Below, piece by piece: positions 56,145 to 64,000 of a stretch of 64,000 nt of DNA. Below the pieces are notes generated by a model, which worked only from the letters and a program-made list of their open reading frames with translations, was not told the DNA's origin and did not search any database. The position numbers and the translations under genes were made by a program. Numbering within the stretch: the stretch's first letter is position 1; each line of letters starts with the position of its first letter. This DNA is from Dactylosporangium aurantiacum (GTDB lineage Bacteria; Actinomycetota; Actinomycetes; Mycobacteriales; Micromonosporaceae). The DNA is taken from assembly GCF_000716715.1 (NCBI RefSeq), contig NZ_JNYJ01000012.1, positions 62,001-126,000 on the forward strand, written 5' to 3'.

Positions 56145-57254
56145 TTACTTGGCGGCTTCCAGCGCGGTCCTCACCGTTTCGATCATCTCGTTGCCGCTGA
56201 CGCTGAACTTCTCGACACCTTCGCGCTCCAGCACCTGCACGACGTCGTCGTAGTCGATGCCGATGGCGGCGAGGTCGTCCATGACCTGCTGCGCCTCCGC
56301 GTAGGAGCCGGTGATCGCGTCGAGGCGGACCTCGCCGTGGTCGGCGAACGCGTGGATGACCGACTCCGGCATGGTGTTGACCGTGCCGGGCGCCACGAGC
56401 TCCTCGACGTAGATCACGTCGCGGTACTCGGGGTTCTTCGTCGAGGTCGAGGCCCACAGCGGCCGCTGCGGCAGCGCGCCGGCGTCGGCGAGGGCCTGCC
56501 AGCGCTCGGACGAGAACAGCTCCTCGTACTTCTTGTACGCGAGCTTCGCGTTGGCGATCGCGGCCTTGCCCTTGAGCGCCTTCGCCTCGTCGGAGCCGAT
56601 CTTGTCGAGCCGCTTGTCGTACTCGGTGTCGACGCGCGACACGAAGAACGACGCGACCGAGCCGATCTTGGACAGGTCGTGGCCGTTGGCCTTCGCCTGC
56701 TCGAGGCCGGCGAAGAACGCGTTCATGACGGCCTCGTAGCGCTCCAGGGAGAAGATCAGGGTCACGTTGACGCTGATGCCCTCGGCGAGCACGGCGGTGA
56801 TCGCCGGCAGGCCCTCCTTGGTCGCGGGGATCTTGATGAACAGGTTGGGCCGGTCGACGAGCCACCACAGCGCCTTCGCCTCGGCGACGGTGCGGGCGGT
56901 GTCGGCGGCGAGGCCCGGGTCGACCTCGATGGAGACCCGGCCGTCGACGCCCTTGCTGGCGTCGGCGGCGGGCTGCATGACGTCGCAGGCCCAGCGCACG
57001 TCATACGTCATGAGCGTGCGCATCGCCTCGTTGACCTGCGCGTCGCGCAGGGCGAGGTCCTTGACCTGGTCGGCGTAGTCCTCGGCGGAGGACAGCGCCT
57101 TGGCGAAGATGGTGGGGTTGGTGGTGACGCCCACGACGTGCTGCTCACGGCGCAGCTTGTCGAGGCCGCCGCTGCTCAGCCGCTGCCGGGAGAGGTCGTC
57201 GAGCCAGACCGCCACACCCGCGGCGGAGAGCTCGGCCAGCCGATCGGAACTCAT
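56145..57254 (-). CDS. tal: Transaldolase
   Basis: The 369-residue TIM-barrel enzyme transfers dihydroxyacetone units in the non-oxidative pentose-phosphate pathway. It has [30 protein letters not shown], the Schiff-base Lys region [13 protein letters not shown], and [17 protein letters not shown]. Length matches the actinobacterial Tal subfamily (about 370). The ATG 57254 gives the standard start; it lies 31 bases after tkt and 41 bases ahead of pgi. Confidence 0.95.
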   Translation of the reverse strand: MSSDRLAELSAAGVAVWLDDLSRQRLSSGGLDKLRREQHVVGVTTNPTIFAKALSSAEDYADQVKDLALRDAQVNEAMRTLMTYDVRWACDVMQPAADASKGVDGRVSIEVDPGLAADTARTVAEAKALWWLVDRPNLFIKIPATKEGLPAITAVLAEGISVNVTLIFSLERYEAVMNAFFAGLEQAKANGHDLSKIGSVASFFVSRVDTEYDKRLDKIGSDEAKALKGKAAIANAKLAYKKYEELFSSERWQALADAGALPQRPLWASTSTKNPEYRDVIYVEELVAPGTVNTMPESVIHAFADHGEVRLDAITGSYAEAQQVMDDLAAIGIDYDDVVQVLEREGVEKFSVSGNEMIETVRTALEAAK

Positions 57255-57285
57255 CGCAGTGCTCCTCTTATCCAGTTGCCGGTGC

Positions 57286-59427
57286 TCAGTTGCCGGTGGT
57301 GGTGCCGGTGATCTCGCCGACCTTCGCGAGCGAGGCGTGCGCGGCCGCGACGACCGTGTCGACGGTGAAGCCGAACTGCTCGAACAGCACTGTGTGCGGG
57401 GCGCTGGCACCGTAGTGCTCGATGCTCACGGCGGCACCGTGGTCGCCGAGGATGTGCTGCCAGGACATGGCGATGCCGGCCTCGACGGTGACCCGGGCCT
57501 TGACCCCGGTCGGCAGGACCCGCTGGCGGTACGCCAGGTCCTGCTCCATGAACCACTCCTGGCAGGGCATGGACACGACCCGGGTCGGGGTGCCCTCCTC
57601 CTCCAGGCGCCGCTGCGCGCCGACGGCCAGCTGCACCTCGGAGCCGGTCGCGATGATGATCACCTGCGGCTGCCCGTTGGAGGCGTCCTTGAGGATGTAG
57701 CCGCCCTTGGCGGTGCCTTCCGCCGGCGCGTACTCCGTGCGGTCCAGGATCGGCAGGTTCTGCCGGCTGAGGGCCAGGGCGACCGGGTGGTCGGTGACCT
57801 CCAGCGCCCGCCGCCACGCCCACGCGGTCTCGTTGGCGTCGGCCGGGCGGACCACGGCCAGGCCCGGGATGGCGCGCAGCGCGGTCAGGTGCTCGACCGG
57901 CTGGTGCGTCGGGCCGTCCTCGCCGAGGCCGATCGAGTCGTGCGTCCACACGTACACGACCGGCAGCTTCATGAGGGCGGCGAGGCGCACCGCGGGCCGC
58001 ATGTAGTCGGAGAACACCAGGAACGTGCCGCCGTAGGGCCGGGTCGGGCCGTGCAGCTTGATGCCGTTGAGGATCGCGCCCATGCCGTGCTCGCGGATGC
58101 CGAAGTGCAGCGTGCGACCGTACTCGTTGCCGGGGAACGCCTTCGTGGCGAACTCCGAGGGCAGGAAGGACGGCTCGCCCTCCATCGTGGTGTTGTTGCT
58201 CTCGGCCAGGTCGGCGGAGCCGCCCCACAGCTCGGGCAGCACCCCGGCGAGGGCGCCGAGCACGTCGCCGGACGCCTTGCGGGTCGCGACGCCCTTCTCG
58301 CTGGCCGGGAACTCCGGCAGCGCCTTCTCCCAGCCGACCGGCAACTGGCCGGAGAAGAGCCGGTCCAGCAGCGCGGCCCGCTCGCCGGCGGTGGCCTTCC
58401 ACGACTCGAAGCCCTTGTCCCACTCGGCGTGCAGCTCGCGGCCGCGCTCGATCGCGGCGCGGGTGTGCGCGAGGACCTCGTCGGACACCTCGAACGTCTG
58501 CTGCGCGTCGAACCCGAGGACCTGCTTGGTCGCGGCGACCTCGTCGGCGCCGAGCGCCGAACCGTGGATCTTGCCGGTGTTCTGCTTCTTCGGGGCGGGC
58601 CAGCCGATGATCGTGCGCAGCGCGATGAACGACGGCCGGCTCGTCTCGGCCTTCGCCGCCTGGATCGCGTCCCACAGCGCCTGGACGTCCTCGGAGTAGA
58701 CGCCGTCGCCGGCGTCGTGGCCCGCGCGCCAGTCGACGGTCTGCACGTGGAAGCCATACGCCTCGTAGCGGGCGGCGACGTCCTCGCTCTTGGCGACCTT
58801 CGTGTCGTCCTCGATCGAGATCTCGTTGTCGTCGTAGATGACGACGAGGTTGCCGAGCTTCTGGTGACCGGCGATCGCGCTGGCCTCGTGGGTGATGCCT
58901 TCCTCGATGTCACCGTCGGAGCACAGCACGTAGACGTGGTGGTCGAACAGGCTCTCACCGGTGGGCGGCTCGGGGTCGAACAGGCCGCGCTCGCGGCGGG
59001 CCGCCATCGCCATGCCGACCGCGTTGCCGAGGCCCTGGCCGAGCGGGCCGGTGGTGGTCTCCACACCGGCGGTGTGCCCGTGCTCGGGGTGGCCCGGCGT
59101 GAGGGAGCCCCACTGCCGCAGCGACTTGAGGTCGTCCAGGCTCAGGCCATAGCCGGCCAGGTAGAGCTGGATGTAGAGGGTCAGGCTCGAGTGTCCACAG
59201 GAGAGCACGAAGCGGTCGCGGCCGATCCAGTTGGGGTCGGTCGGGTCGTGCCTCATGACCTTCTGGAACAGCAGGTAGGCCGCGGGTGCCAGGCTCATCG
59301 CCGTGCCGGGGTGGCCGTTGCCGGACTTCTCGACGGCGTCCATGGCGAGGACCCGGACCGTGTCGACGGCGCGCCGGTCGACGTCGGACCAGGAAAGCTC
59401 GGGACCCTTGACCTCTTCAGCGCTCAC
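57286..59427 (-). CDS. tkt: Transketolase
   Basis: The 713-residue TPP enzyme transfers two-carbon units. It has the N-terminal [18 protein letters not shown], the TPP/Mg motif [20 protein letters not shown], the transketolase domain with [18 protein letters not shown] and the C-terminal Rossmann-like part. The GTG at 59427 follows AGGAG eleven bases away and begins [12 protein letters not shown]. First gene of the six-gene operon tkt-tal-pgi-zwf-opcA-pgl. Divergent from ctaB. Confidence 0.95.
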   Translation of the reverse strand: MSAEEVKGPELSWSDVDRRAVDTVRVLAMDAVEKSGNGHPGTAMSLAPAAYLLFQKVMRHDPTDPNWIGRDRFVLSCGHSSLTLYIQLYLAGYGLSLDDLKSLRQWGSLTPGHPEHGHTAGVETTTGPLGQGLGNAVGMAMAARRERGLFDPEPPTGESLFDHHVYVLCSDGDIEEGITHEASAIAGHQKLGNLVVIYDDNEISIEDDTKVAKSEDVAARYEAYGFHVQTVDWRAGHDAGDGVYSEDVQALWDAIQAAKAETSRPSFIALRTIIGWPAPKKQNTGKIHGSALGADEVAATKQVLGFDAQQTFEVSDEVLAHTRAAIERGRELHAEWDKGFESWKATAGERAALLDRLFSGQLPVGWEKALPEFPASEKGVATRKASGDVLGALAGVLPELWGGSADLAESNNTTMEGEPSFLPSEFATKAFPGNEYGRTLHFGIREHGMGAILNGIKLHGPTRPYGGTFLVFSDYMRPAVRLAALMKLPVVYVWTHDSIGLGEDGPTHQPVEHLTALRAIPGLAVVRPADANETAWAWRRALEVTDHPVALALSRQNLPILDRTEYAPAEGTAKGGYILKDASNGQPQVIIIATGSEVQLAVGAQRRLEEEGTPTRVVSMPCQEWFMEQDLAYRQRVLPTGVKARVTVEAGIAMSWQHILGDHGAAVSIEHYGASAPHTVLFEQFGFTVDTVVAAAHASLAKVGEITGTTTGN

Positions 59428-59855
59428 GGCTGTGCTGCTCCTGTCGAACGAGGGTTTGTCAGGGCTGTTCAGGTCGACCCTACCCACGAACGGGTAGCCC
59501 CACGCGCAGTCGACCATGTTTCGGACATCGGCGACACTGCCTGCGGCAACGGTAGTCGATGGCGGCATTGCCTCCCATGGCCGCGCGACTGCGCTGATGT
59601 GTGACGTCGGCAGCAAACCTTGATCGGTTCAGCCCTGCGCGAAACTTTTGTCCGCCGGGAGCAATGCCTGGTGGCCGGTGGACGGGTACAGGCCGCGCCC
59701 GGGACGTCTGTGCCGGGGTCCCGTCTGGCCTGCGTTGATCCTGTTCTAGGATGCGAGAGCCCGCCGGTCTCGGCGGGACCCTCGGCTCCGCCGTGTCCCT
59801 CCCGCGCCGTCACTCCGGCCGGGCCTGGACGGCATGCGGCGCTCAGGTGCGGCCG
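59428..59855. other. Divergent promoter region between tkt and ctaB
   Basis: These 428 bases hold no gene. A good -10 hexamer TAGGAT (59747-59752) lies about 100 bases before ctaB on the plus strand, but its -35 is poor. Near the tkt start there is a TCGAAC-N4-GTTTGT motif (59445-59460), weaker than the LexA-like box at 33184. The bases 59600-59660 are relatively AT-rich and probably promote tkt. Confidence 0.4.
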
Positions 59856-60872
59856 ATGCCGGAAGGTGGCTCTCCAGACGTGACGCAGCTCGTCGACCGT
59901 GCGGCGGTCCCCCAGAGCACGGCGGCGGACGTTTCCGGGCCGGTCCGCCCGACCTCGGCGGCGGCACTGGCCAGGGCGCAGCAGGCGGCCGGCCGGGCCG
60001 GCGTCGGCGCGGTCGTCAAGGCCTACGTCTCGCTGACCAAGCCCCGCATCGTCGAGCTGCTGCTCATCACGACGGTGCCGGCGATGCTGCTGGCCGAGCG
60101 CGGCGTGCCGTCGCTGTGGCTGATCGCCGTGGTGCTGGTCGGCGGGTCCCTGGCGGCCGGCGCGGCCAACGCGCTCAACTGCTACATCGACCGCGACATC
60201 GACCCGCTGATGAAGCGCACCTCGCGGCGCCCTCTGGCCACGCACAGCATCACGCCCCGGGCGGTGCTGACCTTCGGCCTGATCCTGGCGGCGCTGTCCA
60301 CGGTGCTGATGGCCACCTTCACCAACCTGCTCGCCACGCTGCTCACCGTCGGCGCGATCGCCTACTACGACCTCGTCTACACGCTGTGGCTGAAGCGCAC
60401 CACCCCGCAGAACACGGTCTGGGGCGGCGCGTGCGGCGCGGCGCCGGTGCTCATCGGCTGGGCCGCCGTCACCGGCGGGCTGGCCTGGCCGGCGTGGGTG
60501 ATGTTCGCCGTCGTCTTCCTGTGGCAGCCGCCGCACTTCTACGCCCTGGCGATCAAGTTCAAGGACGACTACGCCCGCGCCGGCATCCCGATGCTGCCGG
60601 TCGTGGCGAGCATGCGCCGCGTCGGGCTGGAGACGGTCGTCTACAGCTGGCTGACGGTGGCCGCCTCGGTGGCGCTGTGGCCGTTCGGCATGACCCCCGT
60701 CTACGGGGTCGTGGCGGTCGTCGTGGGCGCGATGCTGCTGCTGGAGGCGCACCGGCTCGACGGTCGGGCCCGCCGCGGCGAGCCGCTGAAGCCGATGCGG
60801 CTGTTCCACTGGTCGGTCACGTACCTCACGCTGCTGTGCGTGGCGATCGGCGTGGACGTCTTCATCCAGTAG
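59856..60872 (+). CDS. ctaB: Protoheme IX farnesyltransferase (haem O synthase)
   Basis: The 338-residue membrane prenyltransferase makes haem O for cytochrome oxidase. After a 45-residue leader come nine membrane helices with [20 protein letters not shown], the first Asp-rich motif [23 protein letters not shown], the [17 protein letters not shown] second motif and [25 protein letters not shown]. Start ATG 59856 (with AGGTG) or GTG 59880 is undecided. Divergent from tkt, as in many actinobacteria. Confidence 0.94.
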   Translation: MPEGGSPDVTQLVDRAAVPQSTAADVSGPVRPTSAAALARAQQAAGRAGVGAVVKAYVSLTKPRIVELLLITTVPAMLLAERGVPSLWLIAVVLVGGSLAAGAANALNCYIDRDIDPLMKRTSRRPLATHSITPRAVLTFGLILAALSTVLMATFTNLLATLLTVGAIAYYDLVYTLWLKRTTPQNTVWGGACGAAPVLIGWAAVTGGLAWPAWVMFAVVFLWQPPHFYALAIKFKDDYARAGIPMLPVVASMRRVGLETVVYSWLTVAASVALWPFGMTPVYGVVAVVVGAMLLLEAHRLDGRARRGEPLKPMRLFHWSVTYLTLLCVAIGVDVFIQ

Positions 60873-60881
60873 GTTCGGTCG

Positions 60882-60912
60882 CACGCCTGCCGCAGCGTCC
60901 CCCGCAGGCGTG
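60882..60912 (+). terminator. Weak hairpin after ctaB
   Basis: Nine-base arms CACGCCTGC and GCAGGCGTG are separated by a 13-base loop, just after the ctaB stop. The region up to 61160 that follows is clearly lower in GC than the rest of the window and probably contains the promoter of the next gene. Confidence 0.5.
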
Positions 60913-61170
60913 ACACGGCCTCCGCGAAATGCGGATCTAAGCGGGACTTAACCCGGAAACGCCCGAATTTTTGGCACACCGCGCGCCGGTATGCGCCACG
61001 TGATGCACGTCTCTTATTCCGGTCACCGATAGTGCGCCCGAATATCACGTTTTAGCGGGTTCTGTCCGGGCAAAACGAACGTGCGGTGAACTAAACCTGT
61101 CAGTAACTACGATCACAACAGGGCGCTGGTTCACCCCCGGGACGCGGGTTACCCCTTTAGTGTGGCCGTC

Positions 61171-61494
61171 ATGGCAGATGGTTCCGATACGACGATGACC
61201 CTGAGCCGCCCGGTGCCGGGCAGCCTGATCTCCGGCATCAAGTCCTTCGCGGAGGACCACGGCGGCGCCAAGGCAGTCATCGAGTATGTCGGCCGGCGCG
61301 GTGCCCGCATCGTGCTCGTCGGAGAGGACGGCGTCTGGGGCGACCAGATGGCCGAAGGCACCGACATCGCACGCTCCGCCTGCGTGCAGGCCGGTGTCAC
61401 GATCGAAAACGGCTGGGAGCGCGAGCTGCTCGAGCAGATGCGGCCCAGCAACGACCTCTGGCGCTCGATGGGGCGGCGTGTCCTTTCCCGCTGA
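61171..61494 (+). CDS. Hypothetical protein
   Basis: The 107-residue soluble protein has the centre GGAKAVIEYVGRRGARIVLVGEDGVWGDQM followed by a helix AEGTDIARSACVQAGVTIENGWERELLEQM. No known domain comes to mind; small proteins of this style precede ATP-grasp genes in related actinomycetes as far as I recall. The ATG 61171 was used; GTG 61162 is possible. It is followed after 18 bases by the ATP-grasp gene on the same strand, so the two probably form one transcript with uppP. Confidence 0.65.
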   Translation: MADGSDTTMTLSRPVPGSLISGIKSFAEDHGGAKAVIEYVGRRGARIVLVGEDGVWGDQMAEGTDIARSACVQAGVTIENGWERELLEQMRPSNDLWRSMGRRVLSR

Positions 61495-61512
61495 GGTCGG
61501 TATCTTCGCTGC

Positions 61513-62433
61513 GTGATCAATGAACAGTCATATTCCGCGACCCGGGCCGGTGCCCGGGTCGCTCTCGTTACCTGCGCCGAGCTGCCGGACCTCGACGCCG
61601 ACGACCAGAGCCTGATCCCGGCACTGGCCGCCGCCGGGGTCACCGCCGTCCCCGCCGTCTGGGACGACCCGACCGTGGACTGGCCCGCGTTCGACCTCGC
61701 CGTCGTGCGCAACACCTGGGACTACCCGAGGCGCCGCGCCGAGTTCACCGCCTGGGCGGCGTCGGTGCCACACCTGGCCAACGCCGCCGACGTGATCGCC
61801 TGGAACACCGACAAGCGCTACCTGCGCGAGCTCGAGCGGGCCGGGATCCCGATCGTCCCCACCACCTGGCTGGACCCCGGCGACCCGACGGACGTGCTGG
61901 ACACCCTCGACGCCGCGGAGATCGTGGTGAAGCCGGCGGTCAGCGTCGGCAGCGTCGACACCGGCCGTTACCGGCTGCCGGAGCAGGCCGGCCTCGCCGC
62001 CGCGCACGTCGCGCGGCTGCAGGAGGGCGGGCGGACCGTCATGGTCCAGCCGTACCTCGCCGACGTCGACACCGACGGCGAGACCGCCCTGCTGTTCATC
62101 GGCGGCGGGTACAGCCACGCGATCCGCAAGGGACCGATCCTCACCGGGCCCGACGTCGGCGTCGAGACGCTGTACCAGGAGGAGTCCATCACGCCCAGGA
62201 CGCCGTCGCCGGCCGAGCACGACCTGGCCGCCCGGGTCCTCGCCGCGCTGCCCTTCGACCCGGCGTCGCTGCTCTACGCGCGCGTCGACCTGCTGCCGAC
62301 GCCCTCCGGCGACCCGGTCGTCATCGAGGTCGAGCTGACCGAGCCGTCGCTGTTCCTGACCACCGCCGACGGCGCCCCCCAGCGCCTCGCCGCGGCGGTC
62401 GTCGCGGCCGTCGACCACGCGGCCCGCCCGTGA
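61513..62433 (+). CDS. ATP-grasp domain protein (RimK-like)
   Basis: The 306-residue protein has the ATP-grasp layout: N-terminal strand ARVALVTCAELPDLDADD, FDLAVVRNTWDYPRRRAEF, the pre-ATP-grasp hinge IAWNTDKRYLRELERAGIPIVPT, IVVKPAVSVGSVDTGRY with the ATP-binding Lys, the acidic strand MVQPYLADVDTDGETALLFI and the Mg ligands in VVIEVELTEPSLFL. It ligates a carboxylate to an amine or similar with ATP; the substrate is unknown. GTG start 61513 has no strong ribosome site; the stop overlaps uppP as GTGA. Confidence 0.85.
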   Translation: MINEQSYSATRAGARVALVTCAELPDLDADDQSLIPALAAAGVTAVPAVWDDPTVDWPAFDLAVVRNTWDYPRRRAEFTAWAASVPHLANAADVIAWNTDKRYLRELERAGIPIVPTTWLDPGDPTDVLDTLDAAEIVVKPAVSVGSVDTGRYRLPEQAGLAAAHVARLQEGGRTVMVQPYLADVDTDGETALLFIGGGYSHAIRKGPILTGPDVGVETLYQEESITPRTPSPAEHDLAARVLAALPFDPASLLYARVDLLPTPSGDPVVIEVELTEPSLFLTTADGAPQRLAAAVVAAVDHAARP

Positions 62434-63266
62434 ACATCTTCGAGGCGGTCCTGCTCGGTGCGGTCGAGGGGCTGACCGAGTTCCTGCCGATCTCCAGCAC
62501 CGGCCACCTCACGATCCTCGAGAAGCTGCTCGGATACTCGATCGACGACCCCGACATCACCGCCTTCACCGCGATCATCCAGACCGGCGCGGTCCTCGCC
62601 ACCGCGTTCTACCTGCGCCACGACATCGCCAGAATCGTCCCGGCGTTCTTCCGCGGGCTGTTCGACAAGGGCCGCCGCGACAACGCCGACTACCGGTTCG
62701 CCTGGTCGGTGATCCTCGGCTCGATCCCGGTCGCGATCATCGGCCTGCTGTTCAAGGACCAGATCGAGACCACGCTGCGCAGCCTGTGGTTCGTCGGCGG
62801 GGCGCTCATCGCCTTCTCCGGGGTCATGTGGTTCGCCGACCGGGCCGCCACCCAGCAGCGCCACGAGGCCGACGTGACGTGGAAGGACACGCTCGTCATC
62901 GGCACCGCGCAGGCCCTCGCCCTGATCCCCGGCATCTCCCGCTCGGGCGCCACCATGTCGGCGGGCCTGCTGCGCGACTTCGACCGGGTCACGGTCACCA
63001 GGCTGTCGTTCTTCCTGTCGATCCCGGCGCTGTTCGCCGCCGGCGTCCTGCAGATCGCCGACGAGCACGAGAACATCGCCACCGGCGTCGGCTGGCCCGC
63101 CACGATCGTCGCGACCCTGGTCAGCGGCGTCGTCGGCTACACCGCCGTCGCCTGGCTGCTGAAGTTCGTCGCGCGGCACACGTACACCGTCTTCATCGTG
63201 TACCGGGTGGCGCTCGGCACGCTCGTGCTGGTCCTCGTCGGCACCGGCACGATCGAGGCGACCTAA
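62430..63266 (+). CDS. uppP: Undecaprenyl-diphosphate phosphatase UppP (BacA type)
   Basis: The 278-residue membrane enzyme recycles the lipid carrier of peptidoglycan synthesis. It has AVEGLTEFLPISSTGHLTILEK with the catalytic Glu and Ser pair, the second conserved motif ALALIPGISRSGATMSAGLL, and eight predicted helices. The GTG start overlaps the ATP-grasp stop. It confers bacitracin resistance when overexpressed in other bacteria. Normal length. Confidence 0.94.
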   Translation: MNIFEAVLLGAVEGLTEFLPISSTGHLTILEKLLGYSIDDPDITAFTAIIQTGAVLATAFYLRHDIARIVPAFFRGLFDKGRRDNADYRFAWSVILGSIPVAIIGLLFKDQIETTLRSLWFVGGALIAFSGVMWFADRAATQQRHEADVTWKDTLVIGTAQALALIPGISRSGATMSAGLLRDFDRVTVTRLSFFLSIPALFAAGVLQIADEHENIATGVGWPATIVATLVSGVVGYTAVAWLLKFVARHTYTVFIVYRVALGTLVLVLVGTGTIEAT

Positions 63267-63297
63267 GATCCCGGCCCGGGCCGCCGATGAACCCCAT

Positions 63298-63921
63298 GTG
63301 AAGCGGCGGCTCGGCGCGGCCCTCGTCCTGGCCTCGGCTCTGCTCAGCGGCGTGGCCGGGTGCGGCGCGCTGCCCGGCCTCGGCGGCGGCCCGGACGGCT
63401 CGGGCGCCAAGAAGGACGGCAAGGTGCTCGACCTGCCGGAGCGCACCGTGTACTCCAAGGGCGACGCCGTCGACCCGTCCGCGGGCCTGACCACCGGCGC
63501 CCCGGTCCGCGGCCCCCTCGCGTCGATCTCGCCGCTGCCGAAGGTCAGCCGCGCCTACCCCACCCCGAGCCTCAGCCCGACCGAGTGCACCGGCGTCGTG
63601 CGCCCCGGCGTCGTCAACGGCGCCGAGGTGGTCCCGGGCACCACGTCGGCGACCGTCAGCTGGTGGAACGTCGGCGATCCCAGCCTCGTGGAGTACCAGC
63701 TGACCTGGATGTCGCAGGAGCTGCTCATCGGACCCCAGCCGGGCTGGACCTGGCAGTCGGTGCCGCCCGGGAAGGGCTGCACCCGGGTCACCACGACGGT
63801 CACCGGCCTGATCTCGCAGACCCCGTACGTGTTCGTCGTGCACGCGGTGCTGAAGAAGTACGAGTCGCTGCCGCCGACGGCGCCCGAGGTGGCCCGCTCC
63901 GAGGCGGTCATGATGCTCTGA
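63298..63921 (+). CDS. Lipoprotein with fibronectin-like domain, hypothetical
   Basis: The 207-residue protein starts KRRLGAALVLASALLSGVAGCG (lipobox VAGC) and so is anchored outside. After a 60-residue Gly/Pro/Ser spacer follows a beta-sandwich-like part: CTGVVRPGVVNGAEVVPGTTSATVSWWNVG, EYQLTWMSQELLIGPQPGWTW and CTRVTTTVTGLISQTPYVFV, which resembles a fibronectin type III fold with a Cys pair. The role is unknown. It starts with GTG 63298, 32 bases after uppP. Confidence 0.7.
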   Translation: MKRRLGAALVLASALLSGVAGCGALPGLGGGPDGSGAKKDGKVLDLPERTVYSKGDAVDPSAGLTTGAPVRGPLASISPLPKVSRAYPTPSLSPTECTGVVRPGVVNGAEVVPGTTSATVSWWNVGDPSLVEYQLTWMSQELLIGPQPGWTWQSVPPGKGCTRVTTTVTGLISQTPYVFVVHAVLKKYESLPPTAPEVARSEAVMML

Positions 63922-63945
63922 CGCCGGCTTCGCTACGGTGGTCGG

Positions 63946-64000
63946 GTGACTGACGCCTCGCAGCTGGCCCGGCCGGCCGGCGCGCGCCCCGCCGGGGCGG
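63946..64000 (+). CDS. Start of a gene cut by the window end
   Basis: A GTG at 63946 opens a frame (VTDASQLARPAGARPAGA) that runs off the end. Only 18 codons are seen, so nothing can be said about its product. It follows the lipoprotein gene by 24 bases on the same strand. Confidence 0.4.
   Translation, partial: MTDASQLARPAGARPAGA

Noticed and set aside
59445..59460. Second LexA box near tkt
   Set aside because: TCGAAC-N4-GTTTGT has two mismatches and sits in the leader of a housekeeping operon; too weak to call.

Overview
The window is very GC-rich, with GTG starts and 4-nt stop/start overlaps throughout, and reads as chromosome of a filamentous actinomycete, most likely Micromonosporaceae. 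Supporting markers are WhiA, RbpA, OpcA, a mycothiol-dependent DinB-type enzyme, many ECF/SigE sigma factors and the gene orders uvrA-uvrC-rapZ-yvcK-whiA-gap-pgk-tpiA-secG-rbpA and tkt-tal-pgi-zwf-opcA-pgl. I see no prophage, transposase, CRISPR array, rRNA or tRNA. The family assignment is inference.

Region 1 (about 1-33 kb) is accessory or housekeeping-poor: an NlpC/P60 hydrolase, a cupin, a beta-helix lipoprotein, an acidic DxDxDG protein, GNAT and DoxX proteins, a CurA-type reductase, an OhrR/Ohr peroxide module, a large secreted ThuA/DUF1080/discoidin protein, a GMC oxidoreductase, a compact four-gene set with two unrelated sigma factors, several unknown proteins around 17.4-21.4 kb, the HrpA helicase, an Rpn-like nuclease, uracil-DNA glycosylase and a flavohaemoglobin.

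Region 2 (33-44.5 kb) is a genome-maintenance and cell-envelope block: RsgA, UvrA, two different Rieske lipoproteins, UvrC, RapZ, YvcK/GlmR and WhiA. Region 3 (44.8-50.5 kb) holds the triose-phosphate glycolysis genes gap-pgk-tpiA, a peptide-type binding lipoprotein, SecG and RbpA. Region 4 (50.9-59.4 kb, minus strand) is a complete pentose-phosphate operon, transcribed tkt to pgl and closed by a long hairpin. Region 5 (59.9-64 kb) has haem O synthase, an ATP-grasp gene coupled to the undecaprenyl-PP phosphatase uppP, a lipoprotein and the first codons of one more gene.

The most striking window-wide pattern is in-frame low-complexity or tandem-repeat growth in otherwise ordinary genes: DoxX, DUF998, YvcK, Pgi, the UvrA and UvrC tails, GNAT and the protein after SigE. 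Other points worth a second look are an 85-bp intergenic element found twice with a built-in Shine-Dalgarno, a LexA-like box just ahead of rsgA, a sigma-region-2-like protein ending in a membrane helix, and two tandem Rieske proteins with different cluster motifs. I did not find a clearly new multi-gene defence or biosynthetic system.
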